Notes under the pieces: generated by a model | The model's database searches: none | The model's input: the letters and a program-made list of their open reading frames with translations, nothing else | What the model was told of the DNA's origin: nothing | Source of the DNA: Hyalangium ruber | Lineage (GTDB): Bacteria > Myxococcota > Myxococcia > Myxococcales > Myxococcaceae | Length of the DNA: 64,000 bases | Direction: 5' to 3' | Assembly (NCBI RefSeq): GCF_034259325.1 | Contig: NZ_JAXIVS010000009.1 | Location: forward strand, 1 to 64,000 | Program-made: the position numbers and the translations under genes | Shown: one piece after another, positions 25,942 to 34,270 of the stretch | Layout: each line of letters starts with the position of its first letter | Numbering within the stretch: the first letter of the stretch is position 1

Positions 25942-28419
25942 TCAGTAGTAGACGTTGAACTCTCGCATCGACCACCAGGACGAGTTGGAGCCGGTCTGCG
26001 TCACCCGGATGTAGCGGGCGCTCTTCGTCGTGAAGGTCACCGTGATGACCGGACCCGTGCCCGTGCCGGTGGCGATCGCGCTGCCCCAGTTCGTCCCGTC
26101 ATTCGAGACGAACACCTGGTAGCCGCGGGCGTAGTCCAGATCGCTGCCGGTGGAGTCCATCACGATCTTGTTGAAGTTCCGCACCGCCTGCATGTCCACC
26201 GTCAGCGTCTGGCCGGAGGCCATGGGGACGCCCGTGGTCCAGCGCGTGCCCATGTTGCCGTCCAGCAGGTTCGAGGCGGGCTCGCCGCTCGTCGGCGACG
26301 AGGTGGCCGTCCAGCCGGTCCGCGACAGCGCCGTGCCCGTGCCGCCCGCCGGCGGCGTGGTGATGCTGGCGGTGTTGCTGAAGGCCGAGACGTTGCCGGC
26401 CGCGTCCTTCGCCCGCACCGTGTAGCTGTACACCGTGGAGGGCGACAGCCCCGTGTCGCTGAACGAGTTCGTCGTCGAAGAGGCGATGACGATGCCGAAG
26501 CGGGAGATGTCATAGCCGCTGACGCCCACGTTGTCCGTGGAGGCCGTCCAGGTCAGGTTGACCTGGCTGCTCGAGGGGGCGGTCGCCGTCAGGTTCGCCG
26601 GGGTGCTCGGCGCCTGGGTGTCGCCCGCGCCGGTCCCCGCGTACTCGGTATAGGTCTGACGCATGGCCTCGGCCGGAGTGTTCGCGTAGACCCTGCCACC
26701 GAGGTTGTTGATGACGTGGGTGATCTCGCTGCCAGCCGTTCCGTTCAGCCAGATGGTCGTCATGTGGTGGAACTTCACACCCGAGACGTTGGGAGCCTCG
26801 ATCGCGCTGTGCAGCTTCACCGCCGCATCGCGGAAGTAGGAGTAGATGCCCAGGCCCCAGGCCTCGTGAGTCGTCACGTTGTCGGCGACCTTGTACGAGG
26901 CCCAGCCGTTCACCGTGCCGTTCTTGCTCATCCACACCGGCTGGTTGGGGACGTCGTAGGGGATCTCGGACTGGTAGAAGTAGACGCGGCCGCCGTTGCC
27001 ATTCCACACCGTCTGGTACTCGTTGTGGTGCTCGTTGAAGAGGCCGTAGATCGTGACGTTGGTGCCGTTCACGACGAGGCCGTTCTTGGAGACGTTGGAG
27101 GTCCACGCCGCGCCCGCACCGTGGTCCGCGCGCCACAGCCAGAAGTGGTCGCCGATGACGTAGTTGCTGTTGATCTTGACGCCCACGTCATACCGACCGT
27201 TGGTGGCGCCGCCGGTCCGGACGGTGATGTCGTGGAGCGAGATGGGGTTGGCCGAGTTGTTCGCCGAGCTACCCGTGGGGCCGACCTCAAGCATGGTGGG
27301 CGAGTTGACCGGACCGCCATCCAGGGTCAGTCCCGCGATCTTCACGCCGGCCACGTCGGCGACCGCGATGGCCACCTTGCCGGTGTCCGGAATCAGCGTG
27401 GCGAGGCCGATGCCGAGCACCACGGTGTTGGGGTTGTTGACCCGGATCGTGTCATTCAGGTGGAAGATGCCCGGGGTGAAGAGCACGTGCTTGCCCTGGC
27501 CCAGCGCGGTGTTGATGGCCGCGGCGGTGGCCGTCTCCGGGCGGGCAATGTAGAACTGGTCGATGGAGATGGACGTGCCCGGCGTGGTGCCATTGGCCCA
27601 GCTGATGCCCTGGGTGTTCGTCTGGAGCGCCGGGACGAAGACCTGATACTGGCCCGTGTTGTTGATGTAGAGGTAGGGCTTCTCCCGGATGATGGGCGTC
27701 CGGTCGATCGTCGTGTAGGGCGGCTCGGGGAACGAGTCCGCCGGCGCGTTGGCCGAGCCCACGAAGACCATGTTCCACACGGCGTTGTTCCAGCCGCCCC
27801 ACGTGCTGTTTCGCGACAGCCACTGCTGCTGCGAGGCGGGGACGACGAGCCCATCCACCTTGGAGTCGGCGAGGAACCCGCCGCTGGCCCAGCCGGCGTT
27901 CCAGTTCGAGTCGAAGTCGAACAGGTGCAGCTCGCCCTTGATGTGCAGGCGGCGCAGGGGCGCGGCCTGGGAGACGGCGATCTGCGTCTGGCCGGTGCTC
28001 GGGACGACCGTGAAGTTCTCGAGGGCACGCCAGAAGTTGCGGGTGGCGTTGCCATTGTCCCAGTCGGCGTTCACGTTCACGCCGCCGTTGATCGTCACGT
28101 TGCCAGGGCTCTGGCCCAGGCCGGCGACGTGCGTATAGAAGCCGACGTTGAAGTTGACGTTGTACGTGCCCGGCTTGAAGAGCAGCGCATGGCGCTGGCT
28201 GCCGAACTCATTGGCCGCCATCGTGTTGAAGATGTTGGTGGCCAGGGTGTTGATGTCGCCCACCGGCATCGTCGGGTCGAAGACGTAGACGTTGGGCCCG
28301 AAGATTGTCGTGTTCGCCTCGGAGACCGGCACGGCGGCGGCGACAGTCGGATAGGCGGCGGCGCATACGCTTGCCGCGGTAGCCAGTGCGGAAAGCGTGG
28401 ATGCCATCTTTCGAATCAT
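25942..28419 (-). CDS. Secreted GH55-like beta-1,3-glucanase with FN3 and F5/8C domains
   Basis: An 825-residue exported protein. The start at 28419 has GGAGGA seven bases upstream, and a signal peptide ends near AAAVP. The N-terminal 570 residues begin GPNVYVFDPTMP and continue with ALLFKPGTYNV, a parallel beta-helix pattern that I recall from bacterial GH55 exo-beta-1,3-glucanases, often mislabelled adenylyl cyclase. The second helix begins near 300 (KHVLFTPGIFHLNDTI). Then come an FN3 domain (about 595-680) and an F5/8C carbohydrate-binding domain (about 695-825). Its place beside GH128, GH1 and GH3 genes supports a laminarin-type substrate. Confidence 0.75.
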   Translation of the reverse strand: MIRKMASTLSALATAASVCAAAYPTVAAAVPVSEANTTIFGPNVYVFDPTMPVGDINTLATNIFNTMAANEFGSQRHALLFKPGTYNVNFNVGFYTHVAGLGQSPGNVTINGGVNVNADWDNGNATRNFWRALENFTVVPSTGQTQIAVSQAAPLRRLHIKGELHLFDFDSNWNAGWASGGFLADSKVDGLVVPASQQQWLSRNSTWGGWNNAVWNMVFVGSANAPADSFPEPPYTTIDRTPIIREKPYLYINNTGQYQVFVPALQTNTQGISWANGTTPGTSISIDQFYIARPETATAAAINTALGQGKHVLFTPGIFHLNDTIRVNNPNTVVLGIGLATLIPDTGKVAIAVADVAGVKIAGLTLDGGPVNSPTMLEVGPTGSSANNSANPISLHDITVRTGGATNGRYDVGVKINSNYVIGDHFWLWRADHGAGAAWTSNVSKNGLVVNGTNVTIYGLFNEHHNEYQTVWNGNGGRVYFYQSEIPYDVPNQPVWMSKNGTVNGWASYKVADNVTTHEAWGLGIYSYFRDAAVKLHSAIEAPNVSGVKFHHMTTIWLNGTAGSEITHVINNLGGRVYANTPAEAMRQTYTEYAGTGAGDTQAPSTPANLTATAPSSSQVNLTWTASTDNVGVSGYDISRFGIVIASSTTNSFSDTGLSPSTVYSYTVRAKDAAGNVSAFSNTASITTPPAGGTGTALSRTGWTATSSPTSGEPASNLLDGNMGTRWTTGVPMASGQTLTVDMQAVRNFNKIVMDSTGSDLDYARGYQVFVSNDGTNWGSAIATGTGTGPVITVTFTTKSARYIRVTQTGSNSSWWSMREFNVYY

Positions 28420-28535
28420 TGCAATTCCTCCGATAGACACACGCATCCCGACCGGCTCCAGGACTTCCTGAAGCGCCTGCGTTCGATGTGGCTTTAGGTG
28501 TGCTTTGCGTTGCGTCAGAAAGGCCCAGACGCGGA

Positions 28536-28549
28536 TCGAAGCGCTGGCA
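28536..28549 (-). promoter_or_regulatory. LacI-family operator-like palindrome, proximal to the GH55-like gene
   Basis: TCGAAGCGCTGGCA matches TGNNANCGNTNNCA except for the second base. It lies about 117 bases before the GH55-like start. Its centre is 63 bases from that of the second site at 28599-28612, close to six helical turns. Confidence 0.5.
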
Positions 28550-28598
28550 CCTTTAAAATCATATGTAGAGCCGATTACTCGGAGAGTAAAGACAATTT

Positions 28599-28612
28599 TG
28601 AAAGCGCTGCCA
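28599..28612 (-). promoter_or_regulatory. LacI-family operator-like palindrome, distal to the GH55-like gene
   Basis: TGAAAGCGCTGCCA fits the LacI/GalR core TGNNANCGNTNNCA at every fixed position. It lies in the gap between the GH55-like gene and the outer-membrane protein gene. The gap also holds an AT-rich stretch between the two sites in which a promoter could sit. Confidence 0.65.
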
Positions 28613-28657
28613 AAAATGGCTGAGATTGACGCGCCGCGGCTGGGAAGGGAGTTTGCG

Positions 28658-29830
28658 TCAGAACATCTGGCCGAAGTTCACGTAGAAGCGGTGGTCGCCC
28701 GTCTCGGTGGAGAGCGCGTAGTCCATGCGCACCACCGCCGCGCGCCGCGCCACCCGCACACCCAGGCCCACACCCGGGTGCCACTCGTGCCAGGCCCCGT
28801 CCGTGACGCCCGGGTGCCACACCCGCCCCACGTCGAGGAATGCCAGGGCCCCCAGCCGCATGGGCTGGCCGAAGGCCATCAGCTCCGCCGCGTGGACGCG
28901 CACCTCGGTGTTGGAGAACGCCTTGACGTTGCCGGCGAAGCGGCTGCGCTCGACGCCGCGAACGCTGCTCATTCCGCCCACGCCCTCGGTCGTGTTCATG
29001 CCCCCCGTGGCGCTCCACTCGAAGAAGGGCACCTCGCCGAAGAGCATGTCCAGCATCAGCCGCTGGGCCAGCACCACCCGTGAGCCCAGCCGAAAGTAGC
29101 GCCGCTCGCTCAGGGTGACGCCCGCGTACTGGTAGCGGCTGCCGGTGCTGTAGCCGGAGCCGCGCAGGCTCAGCTCCTCCACGCCGCCCGTGGTGGGATC
29201 CGACTCGTTGTCCCGGGTGTCCCACAGCGCGCCGAAGAGGAGCTGGCTCGTGGTGCCGCCTTCAATGCCCAGCGGCTTCATCTCCGCCAGCATGGAGGCC
29301 TCGTACGGCGACACGCTCGTGTAACGCAGCGCATAGCCCACGTAGGTCTGCAGCGGGTGCTGCTCGCCGAACGGATTGACGCGCAGCCGCACCCACCCGC
29401 CCGGTGAGCCCCGGTTGTAGTTGTAGCGGTCCTTGTCCTCGTCTGACTCCGCCTCCGGGGTGCTCTGGAGCTCCGGTGCCGAGCGGTTGCCCGCGCCGTA
29501 GAAGGGGCTCTGGGCCTCGCGCTTGTATTCGAAGCGGGCCTCCACGCGCACCGAGCCCAGGAGCCGGGGGCCGTCGTAGCGCACGTAGTGGTTCTGCAGG
29601 CCGCGGCTGCTGAAGAGCACCTGCGCGCCCAGGGAATGCTGGTAGGGCGCGCGGCCGTCCCCATAGAGGTACATGCCGCCCACCGCGCCGTAGGTGAAGC
29701 CGAGGTCCGAGTTGAAGCACGCCAGCGGCAGCGCGATGGCATCCACGCCTCCCTTCTGCGTGGGAGGCGTCGGAGCCTGCACGGCCGGCGCGGCGCTCAC
29801 CACGGAGAGGAGGAGGACGGGGAGGAGCAT
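28658..29830 (-). CDS. Outer-membrane beta-barrel protein, BamA/surface-antigen type
   Basis: A 390-residue exported protein. The start at 29830 (GGAG eight bases upstream) gives a signal peptide MLLPVLLLSVVSAAPAVQA. The mature part is a run of amphipathic strands rich in Tyr, Gly and Arg, ends in FYVNFGQMF with a terminal Phe as in outer-membrane barrels, and has the SSVRGVERSRF segment like the VRG(F/Y) lid motif of the Omp85 C-terminal barrel. No POTRA domains are present, so it is the barrel only. Cargo is unknown; the divergent neighbours suggest envelope lipid work. Confidence 0.75.
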   Translation of the reverse strand: MLLPVLLLSVVSAAPAVQAPTPPTQKGGVDAIALPLACFNSDLGFTYGAVGGMYLYGDGRAPYQHSLGAQVLFSSRGLQNHYVRYDGPRLLGSVRVEARFEYKREAQSPFYGAGNRSAPELQSTPEAESDEDKDRYNYNRGSPGGWVRLRVNPFGEQHPLQTYVGYALRYTSVSPYEASMLAEMKPLGIEGGTTSQLLFGALWDTRDNESDPTTGGVEELSLRGSGYSTGSRYQYAGVTLSERRYFRLGSRVVLAQRLMLDMLFGEVPFFEWSATGGMNTTEGVGGMSSVRGVERSRFAGNVKAFSNTEVRVHAAELMAFGQPMRLGALAFLDVGRVWHPGVTDGAWHEWHPGVGLGVRVARRAAVVRMDYALSTETGDHRFYVNFGQMF

Positions 29831-29987
29831 GCAAGGTCTCCGTGACGCCCCGAGGGGCAAGGCCATCCAGCCAGCTGGAGGAGTCGGTGAGGCTTGCTCG
29901 CTTGCCCTGCGAGAGGGCTCGCTCGCGTTTCCGGCTCCTGTCCCCCTGCATGCCCATTTTGGCTCTCCAAAGCCGGGGGCCGTCAAC

Positions 29988-31541
29988 GTGAGCAGAGATC
30001 TCACCTTAGAGTTGCAGCCGTGGGCATGTGCGCTGGCACGGCGCATCGGCCGGAAAGTTCCGCCACTATCGACGGCCAAGGGGCGGAGGTTGCTCGTCGT
30101 CCATCTTGACGGGGTTCCCAAGGTCCTGTTGGAGGAGGCCGTCCGCACCGGGCGGATGCCGTTCTTCTCTCAACTGGTGCGCTCGGGGGCGTACCACTTG
30201 GAGGATGCCTTCTGGGGCTCGCCCGCCTCCACGCCCTTCTTCCAGGCAGGGCTGCTGTATGGCCTCGAGCACCCGAACCTTCCGGCCTACTCGTGGTTCG
30301 ACCGTGAGCTGGGGCGGAAGGTGCAGATGAACACGCCCAAGGACGCGCACGCCATCGAGCAGCGGCTGGGCCGGCGCAGCGACACGAGCCTGCTGGCGGA
30401 CGGCGGGCACACGTACTTCTCGCTGTTCCAGGCGGGCGCCAACAACCGGCTGTGCATGAGCACGCTGGCGAGCTTGAAGGTGATGGCGCGCTCGTTGTCC
30501 TCGGAGATGAAGGGCATCGTCGTGGCGCGCTCGGAGAACCCGGGGCAGTACCTGCGCTCGTTCGCGGGGGACACGTGCCGGGCGGTGGGCGAGGTGTGGC
30601 GCTGGGCGCGCGCGCTGGGAGACTGGCGCCACGAGCGCGCCTTCCTGCTCAGCAAGGTGATGCTGCAGCGGCTGGGCTGGAGCTTCGCGCACACCAAGGC
30701 GCTGGTGGACATGGTGCGCGGGGTGCCGGCCATCTACCTGGTGTTCGGCAACTACGACGAGGTGGCGCACCGGCGAGGGCCGCTCTCGGAGCAGGCCATC
30801 GCCGAGCTGCACCGGGTGGATGCGTACCTGGCCGAGCTGTATGCGATGGCCCGCGTCGTCGACAACCCGTACGACATCGTCTTCGTTACGGACCATGGCC
30901 ACGTGGACAGCCTGCCCTTCGAGCAGCGTCAGGGACACCACCTGGAGGAGATGCTGCTGCGGGGGGCGCCCGTGCCCCTGTCGGCGGATGTCGAGCGTGG
31001 GCTGCTGGATGGCCGCTCGCCGCTGCCGGTGCGGGCGCCTCGGGGCACGGACGCGCCCGTCATCGTCGAGTCGGGCAATTTCGCGCACGTCTACCTCACC
31101 CGGGATCGCGAGCCGCTGGAGGCCCTGGAGCTGCTCTCGGAGTACCGGGACGTGGTGGCGCGGGCCTCGCGGCACTCGGACATTGGAATCGTGGCGCTGC
31201 GGCGGGGCGGCGGGGCGGTGGCGCTGGTGAAGGGTGGGGTGTACGGACCGGATGAGGTGGTCCACGCGCCGCTCGCCAGTGAGTTCTCCAAGCGCGCGGT
31301 GGCCGACTTCCTGCGCGAGCTGCCGCACCTGCGCACGGCGGGGGATCTGGTCCTCTTTGGCGAGGCGGTGCGGCCCGGAACCACGGTGGGCTTCGCCTGG
31401 GAATTCGGCTCCCACGGAGGGCTCACCCTCACGGAGACGCGCAGCACGGTGTGCTGGCCGAGCAACGCTCCGGTGGACCTCTCGGGCCTGAGCCACTGTG
31501 TGCGCCTGCACCAGCGACTGGCGGGGGCCTACCGTGCCTGA
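29988..31541 (+). CDS. Alkaline-phosphatase-superfamily phosphodiesterase-like protein
   Basis: A 517-residue protein with GTG start at 29988 (GGGGG nearby). The N-terminal core VVHLDGVPKVLLEEA provides the first metal-binding aspartate of type I phosphodiesterases, SPASTPFFQAGLLYG the region of the nucleophile, FGNYDEVAHRRG a metal site near 244, and VTDHGHVDS another near 297. These landmarks put it in the phosphodiesterase/nucleotide pyrophosphatase group; the substrate is not clear. No signal peptide is visible. It overlaps the next gene by 8 bases, so it probably acts with that membrane protein. Confidence 0.72.
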   Translation: MSRDLTLELQPWACALARRIGRKVPPLSTAKGRRLLVVHLDGVPKVLLEEAVRTGRMPFFSQLVRSGAYHLEDAFWGSPASTPFFQAGLLYGLEHPNLPAYSWFDRELGRKVQMNTPKDAHAIEQRLGRRSDTSLLADGGHTYFSLFQAGANNRLCMSTLASLKVMARSLSSEMKGIVVARSENPGQYLRSFAGDTCRAVGEVWRWARALGDWRHERAFLLSKVMLQRLGWSFAHTKALVDMVRGVPAIYLVFGNYDEVAHRRGPLSEQAIAELHRVDAYLAELYAMARVVDNPYDIVFVTDHGHVDSLPFEQRQGHHLEEMLLRGAPVPLSADVERGLLDGRSPLPVRAPRGTDAPVIVESGNFAHVYLTRDREPLEALELLSEYRDVVARASRHSDIGIVALRRGGGAVALVKGGVYGPDEVVHAPLASEFSKRAVADFLRELPHLRTAGDLVLFGEAVRPGTTVGFAWEFGSHGGLTLTETRSTVCWPSNAPVDLSGLSHCVRLHQRLAGAYRA

Positions 31542-32628
31542 GGCAGGCAATCCGGCGCGACAGGGGGGGCGGACGCTCCTCAAGGTGCTGGCGGGCGTGG
31601 TGGGCGTCGTGCTCTCGGTAGGGCTGATCTCCACGGCCTTCTTTCGCTGGAACTTCGGGGAGCGGGGGCCGCTGCTCGTGCCCCGCTTCCCGCTAGGAGA
31701 GTTCTTCCGCGAGCTGCCCGGGCACATGGTGTGGTTCATCCCGTTCCTGCTGCTGTCGGCCGCCGTGCTGCCGCTGCGGGCGCTCCAGTGGCAATGCACG
31801 CTCCAGAAGCCGGTGCCCTTCAAGGAGCGCTACCACCTGGTGGCCATCGGCGCCTTCACGCACAACGCGCTGCCCGGGAAGCTGGGCGACATCATTCGCT
31901 CCTTCTTGATGGCGCGCACCCAGCGGCTGCCCTTCCTGCAATGCCTGGGCTCGGTGGCGGTGTGCAAGCTCTTGGAGTTCGCCGCGCTGATGCTGCTGGT
32001 GGCCGTGTCCTTCCTGGGCCCCTTCGCGGAGACGATGTCCCACTTCGAGCGCCCGCTGAAGGTGGCGGTGTCGCTGTGCATTGGCCTCGTGGCCCTGGTG
32101 GTGCTGCTGGCCCACTACGCCCAGCCGCTTGCCCGGGCGCTCCACCGTCGGCACCGGCTGCCGCGCGCGCGCAACCTGCTCGAGCACGTGAGTGACGGGC
32201 TGGGCACGGCCCGCAGCTTCCGGGGCATGGCCGTGGCGCTCTTCTTCTCCGTGGGGCCCGTGCTGGCGCCCGCCCTGGCCTATGGGCTGGCCCTGCGGGG
32301 ACTGGGCATCTCCGGGGGGCTGTTCGCCGGCGCGGTCGTCCTGGGCGCCATCGCTCTGGGACAGGCGCTGCCGGGCGTGCCCGCGGGGATGGGGCTCTAC
32401 TACTTCGTCACCAGCTGGGCCGCGCGCAGCCTGGGCGCCTCGGAGGCGGACGCGGCGGCCTTCTCCACGCTCACGCACCTGGGCACCGTGCTCAGCCAGG
32501 TGACGCTGGGGGCCATCTCCGTGCATCAGCGCAAGCTGCGCATGAAGGATCTGCGGCGGGGGGGCAACCTGGCGCGCGAGGCGGCGCAGCACGTGGCGCA
32601 CGAGTCGGTGGAACCGGTGTCGCCGTGA
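31534..32628 (+). CDS. Lysylphosphatidylglycerol-synthase-TM-like (flippase-like) membrane protein
   Basis: A 364-residue integral membrane protein from the GTG at 31534. Six to eight hydrophobic helices follow the pattern of the UPF0104/LPG synthase TM family, including the conserved ALPGKLGDIIRSFLMAR loop near 117-133 and the GQALPGVPAGMGLYYF segment near 279. Members move or modify isoprenoid- or glycerol-linked lipids; the soluble synthase domain is absent here. Coupling to the phosphodiesterase-like gene suggests a two-part envelope lipid modification or recycling unit. That role is inference. Confidence 0.75.
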   Translation: MPEAGNPARQGGRTLLKVLAGVVGVVLSVGLISTAFFRWNFGERGPLLVPRFPLGEFFRELPGHMVWFIPFLLLSAAVLPLRALQWQCTLQKPVPFKERYHLVAIGAFTHNALPGKLGDIIRSFLMARTQRLPFLQCLGSVAVCKLLEFAALMLLVAVSFLGPFAETMSHFERPLKVAVSLCIGLVALVVLLAHYAQPLARALHRRHRLPRARNLLEHVSDGLGTARSFRGMAVALFFSVGPVLAPALAYGLALRGLGISGGLFAGAVVLGAIALGQALPGVPAGMGLYYFVTSWAARSLGASEADAAAFSTLTHLGTVLSQVTLGAISVHQRKLRMKDLRRGGNLAREAAQHVAHESVEPVSP

Positions 32629-32666
32629 CACCGCTTCCCAGCGGAGCTTGTTAGAGTCCGCGCCCC

Positions 32667-33428
32667 ATGGAACCTCTCAAGGGATGGACGGCCCTCATCA
32701 CCGGGGCCAGCGCGGGGATTGGCGAGGCGTGCGCCCTCGCGTTGTCTGGGGCTGGAGCGCAGCTCGTGCTGGCGGGGCGCCGCCGCGATCGGCTGGAGGC
32801 ACTGGCGGCGAAGCTTCGTACGCCCTCGCATGTCCTCGAGCTGGATGTTCGCTCGCGGAGTGAAGTCGAAGCCGCGCTCGGCGCGTTGCCCGCCCCGTTC
32901 GCCGAGGTGGACATCCTCGTCAACAACGCGGGCCTCGGCCTCGGCCTCGAACCCGCCCAGTCGGCGTCGCTCGATGACTGGGAAGCGATGATCGACACCA
33001 ACTGCAAGGGGCTCGTCTATGTGGCGCGTGTGCTGCTGCCCGGCATGGTGCAGCGCAACCGGGGACACGTGGTGAACCTGGGCTCGGTGGCCGGGACGTT
33101 CCCCTACCCGGGGGGCAACGTCTACGGCGCGACCAAGGCCTTCGTGCATCAGTTCTCGCACAACCTGAAGGCGGACCTCGTGGGCACGCGCGTGCGCGTC
33201 ACGGACGTGCAGCCCGGCATGGTGGAGACCGACTTCTCGTTGGTGCGCTTCCGGGGGGACGCCGAGCGCGCGCGCAAGGTGTACGAGGGCATGCAGCCCC
33301 TCTCGCCCGCGGACATCGCGGACATCGTGTTGTTCAGCGTGACACGCCCGGCCCACGTGAACATCAACGTGGTCGAGGTCATGCCCGCGGATCAGGGCTT
33401 CGGGCCCTTCAACGTCAAGCGACACTAG
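32667..33428 (+). CDS. Short-chain dehydrogenase/reductase, YdfG-like
   Basis: A 253-residue classical SDR. The cofactor loop TGASAGIG is at 12-19, RR after strand two (GRRRDR) favours NADP, NNAG is at about 91-94, catalytic Ser is in LGSVAG near 140, and YGATK gives Tyr153 and Lys157. The overall sequence resembles NADP-dependent 3-hydroxy-acid dehydrogenases (YdfG/serine dehydrogenase). It follows the flippase-like gene by 38 bases, but a functional link is not evident. Confidence 0.88.
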   Translation: MEPLKGWTALITGASAGIGEACALALSGAGAQLVLAGRRRDRLEALAAKLRTPSHVLELDVRSRSEVEAALGALPAPFAEVDILVNNAGLGLGLEPAQSASLDDWEAMIDTNCKGLVYVARVLLPGMVQRNRGHVVNLGSVAGTFPYPGGNVYGATKAFVHQFSHNLKADLVGTRVRVTDVQPGMVETDFSLVRFRGDAERARKVYEGMQPLSPADIADIVLFSVTRPAHVNINVVEVMPADQGFGPFNVKRH

Positions 33429-33501
33429 GCTCCGGTGGGGTGGGTGTGCGCGCTCGGGCTGGGACGTTAGACTCCGGCTCATCTTGCAACGCACCCGCCT
33501 C

Positions 33502-34260
33502 ATGTCGGCTGAAGCCAACGTCGCCTCTCTGCCGGAAGGAGGGCCGCCGCCGCTGAGCGTGTTGCTCCAGGCGGTCCGGGGGGCCAGTGTCTCCCGCGTC
33601 GAGGTGGATGCGCTGCTCGCGGGGCTGTCTCAGCCCCCGCCCTCGGAGCACACCCCGCGCCAGCACGCGGACCTGCTGCTGGCCCTCATTCAAGACAATC
33701 ACCTGGGGACTTTCACCGGCAGTGATGGTCGCACGGTGCGTGCCGTCGCCATCGAGGCCCTGGTGGCGTTGGGTTATCCCTACGCCCTCGAGGTGCCTCC
33801 CGAGGCGTTGGAGCAGAAAGAGGGGAGGGCCGGGGCTCGGAGCAAGGAGAGCCTGCCCAGCCTCTTCGACACGGGTACGGGGAAGGTGGGGCTGGCCCTC
33901 ATCGTGCTCATCGGCCTCGCGGAACTGCTCCTGCTGCTCTACTTCTGGCGCTACCCCCAACCCGATCCCTATCTCCCCGATGGGTATCCCGACAGCCATA
34001 CGTCCGGAACCCCATCGGTGTCGGCCCTCGTCCTGATTGCCTTCACCACCGTCATCCCCGCCTGGCTCATGGAGCTCGGCAGTCACCCGAGCGGACGGGG
34101 CCTCCGAACCTTGGGGAAGGCCTGGCTCACCCTGGTCGGCCTGATCTGGCTCGCGTTGGGCCTGTTGACGCTCAGGCACGGGCCCGCCGAGCCAGTTCCC
34201 TTCATCATCGGTAGCCTGACCGTCCTCAGCGCCGTGCTCATGGACTTCCGGAAGTCCTGA
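33502..34260 (+). CDS. Hypothetical membrane protein with four C-terminal helices
   Basis: A 252-residue protein that I do not recognise. Residues 1-125 are soluble and largely helical (VLLQAVRGASVSRVEVDALL). Four hydrophobic helices follow at about 127-150, 170-190, 207-226 and 232-249. The start at 33502 is the first ATG; a TTG at 33484 is in frame. It converges on the alcohol dehydrogenase gene with a ten-base gap. No motif indicates a function. Confidence 0.6.
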   Translation: MSAEANVASLPEGGPPPLSVLLQAVRGASVSRVEVDALLAGLSQPPPSEHTPRQHADLLLALIQDNHLGTFTGSDGRTVRAVAIEALVALGYPYALEVPPEALEQKEGRAGARSKESLPSLFDTGTGKVGLALIVLIGLAELLLLLYFWRYPQPDPYLPDGYPDSHTSGTPSVSALVLIAFTTVIPAWLMELGSHPSGRGLRTLGKAWLTLVGLIWLALGLLTLRHGPAEPVPFIIGSLTVLSAVLMDFRKS

Positions 34261-34270
34261 GGGACCGGCC

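Noticed and set aside
25942-28419. Annotation of the GH55-like gene as adenylyl cyclase
   Set aside because: This label is often attached to similar bacterial proteins, but no cyclase motif is visible, and the beta-helix pattern, signal peptide and carbohydrate-binding domains point to a glycan enzyme.
25807-28497. Plus-strand 896-residue open frame opposite the GH55-like gene
   Set aside because: Composition is Val/Asp/Arg/Gly-rich without any domain, while the minus strand has signal peptide, beta-helix, FN3 and F5/8C domains, ribosome binding site and terminator.
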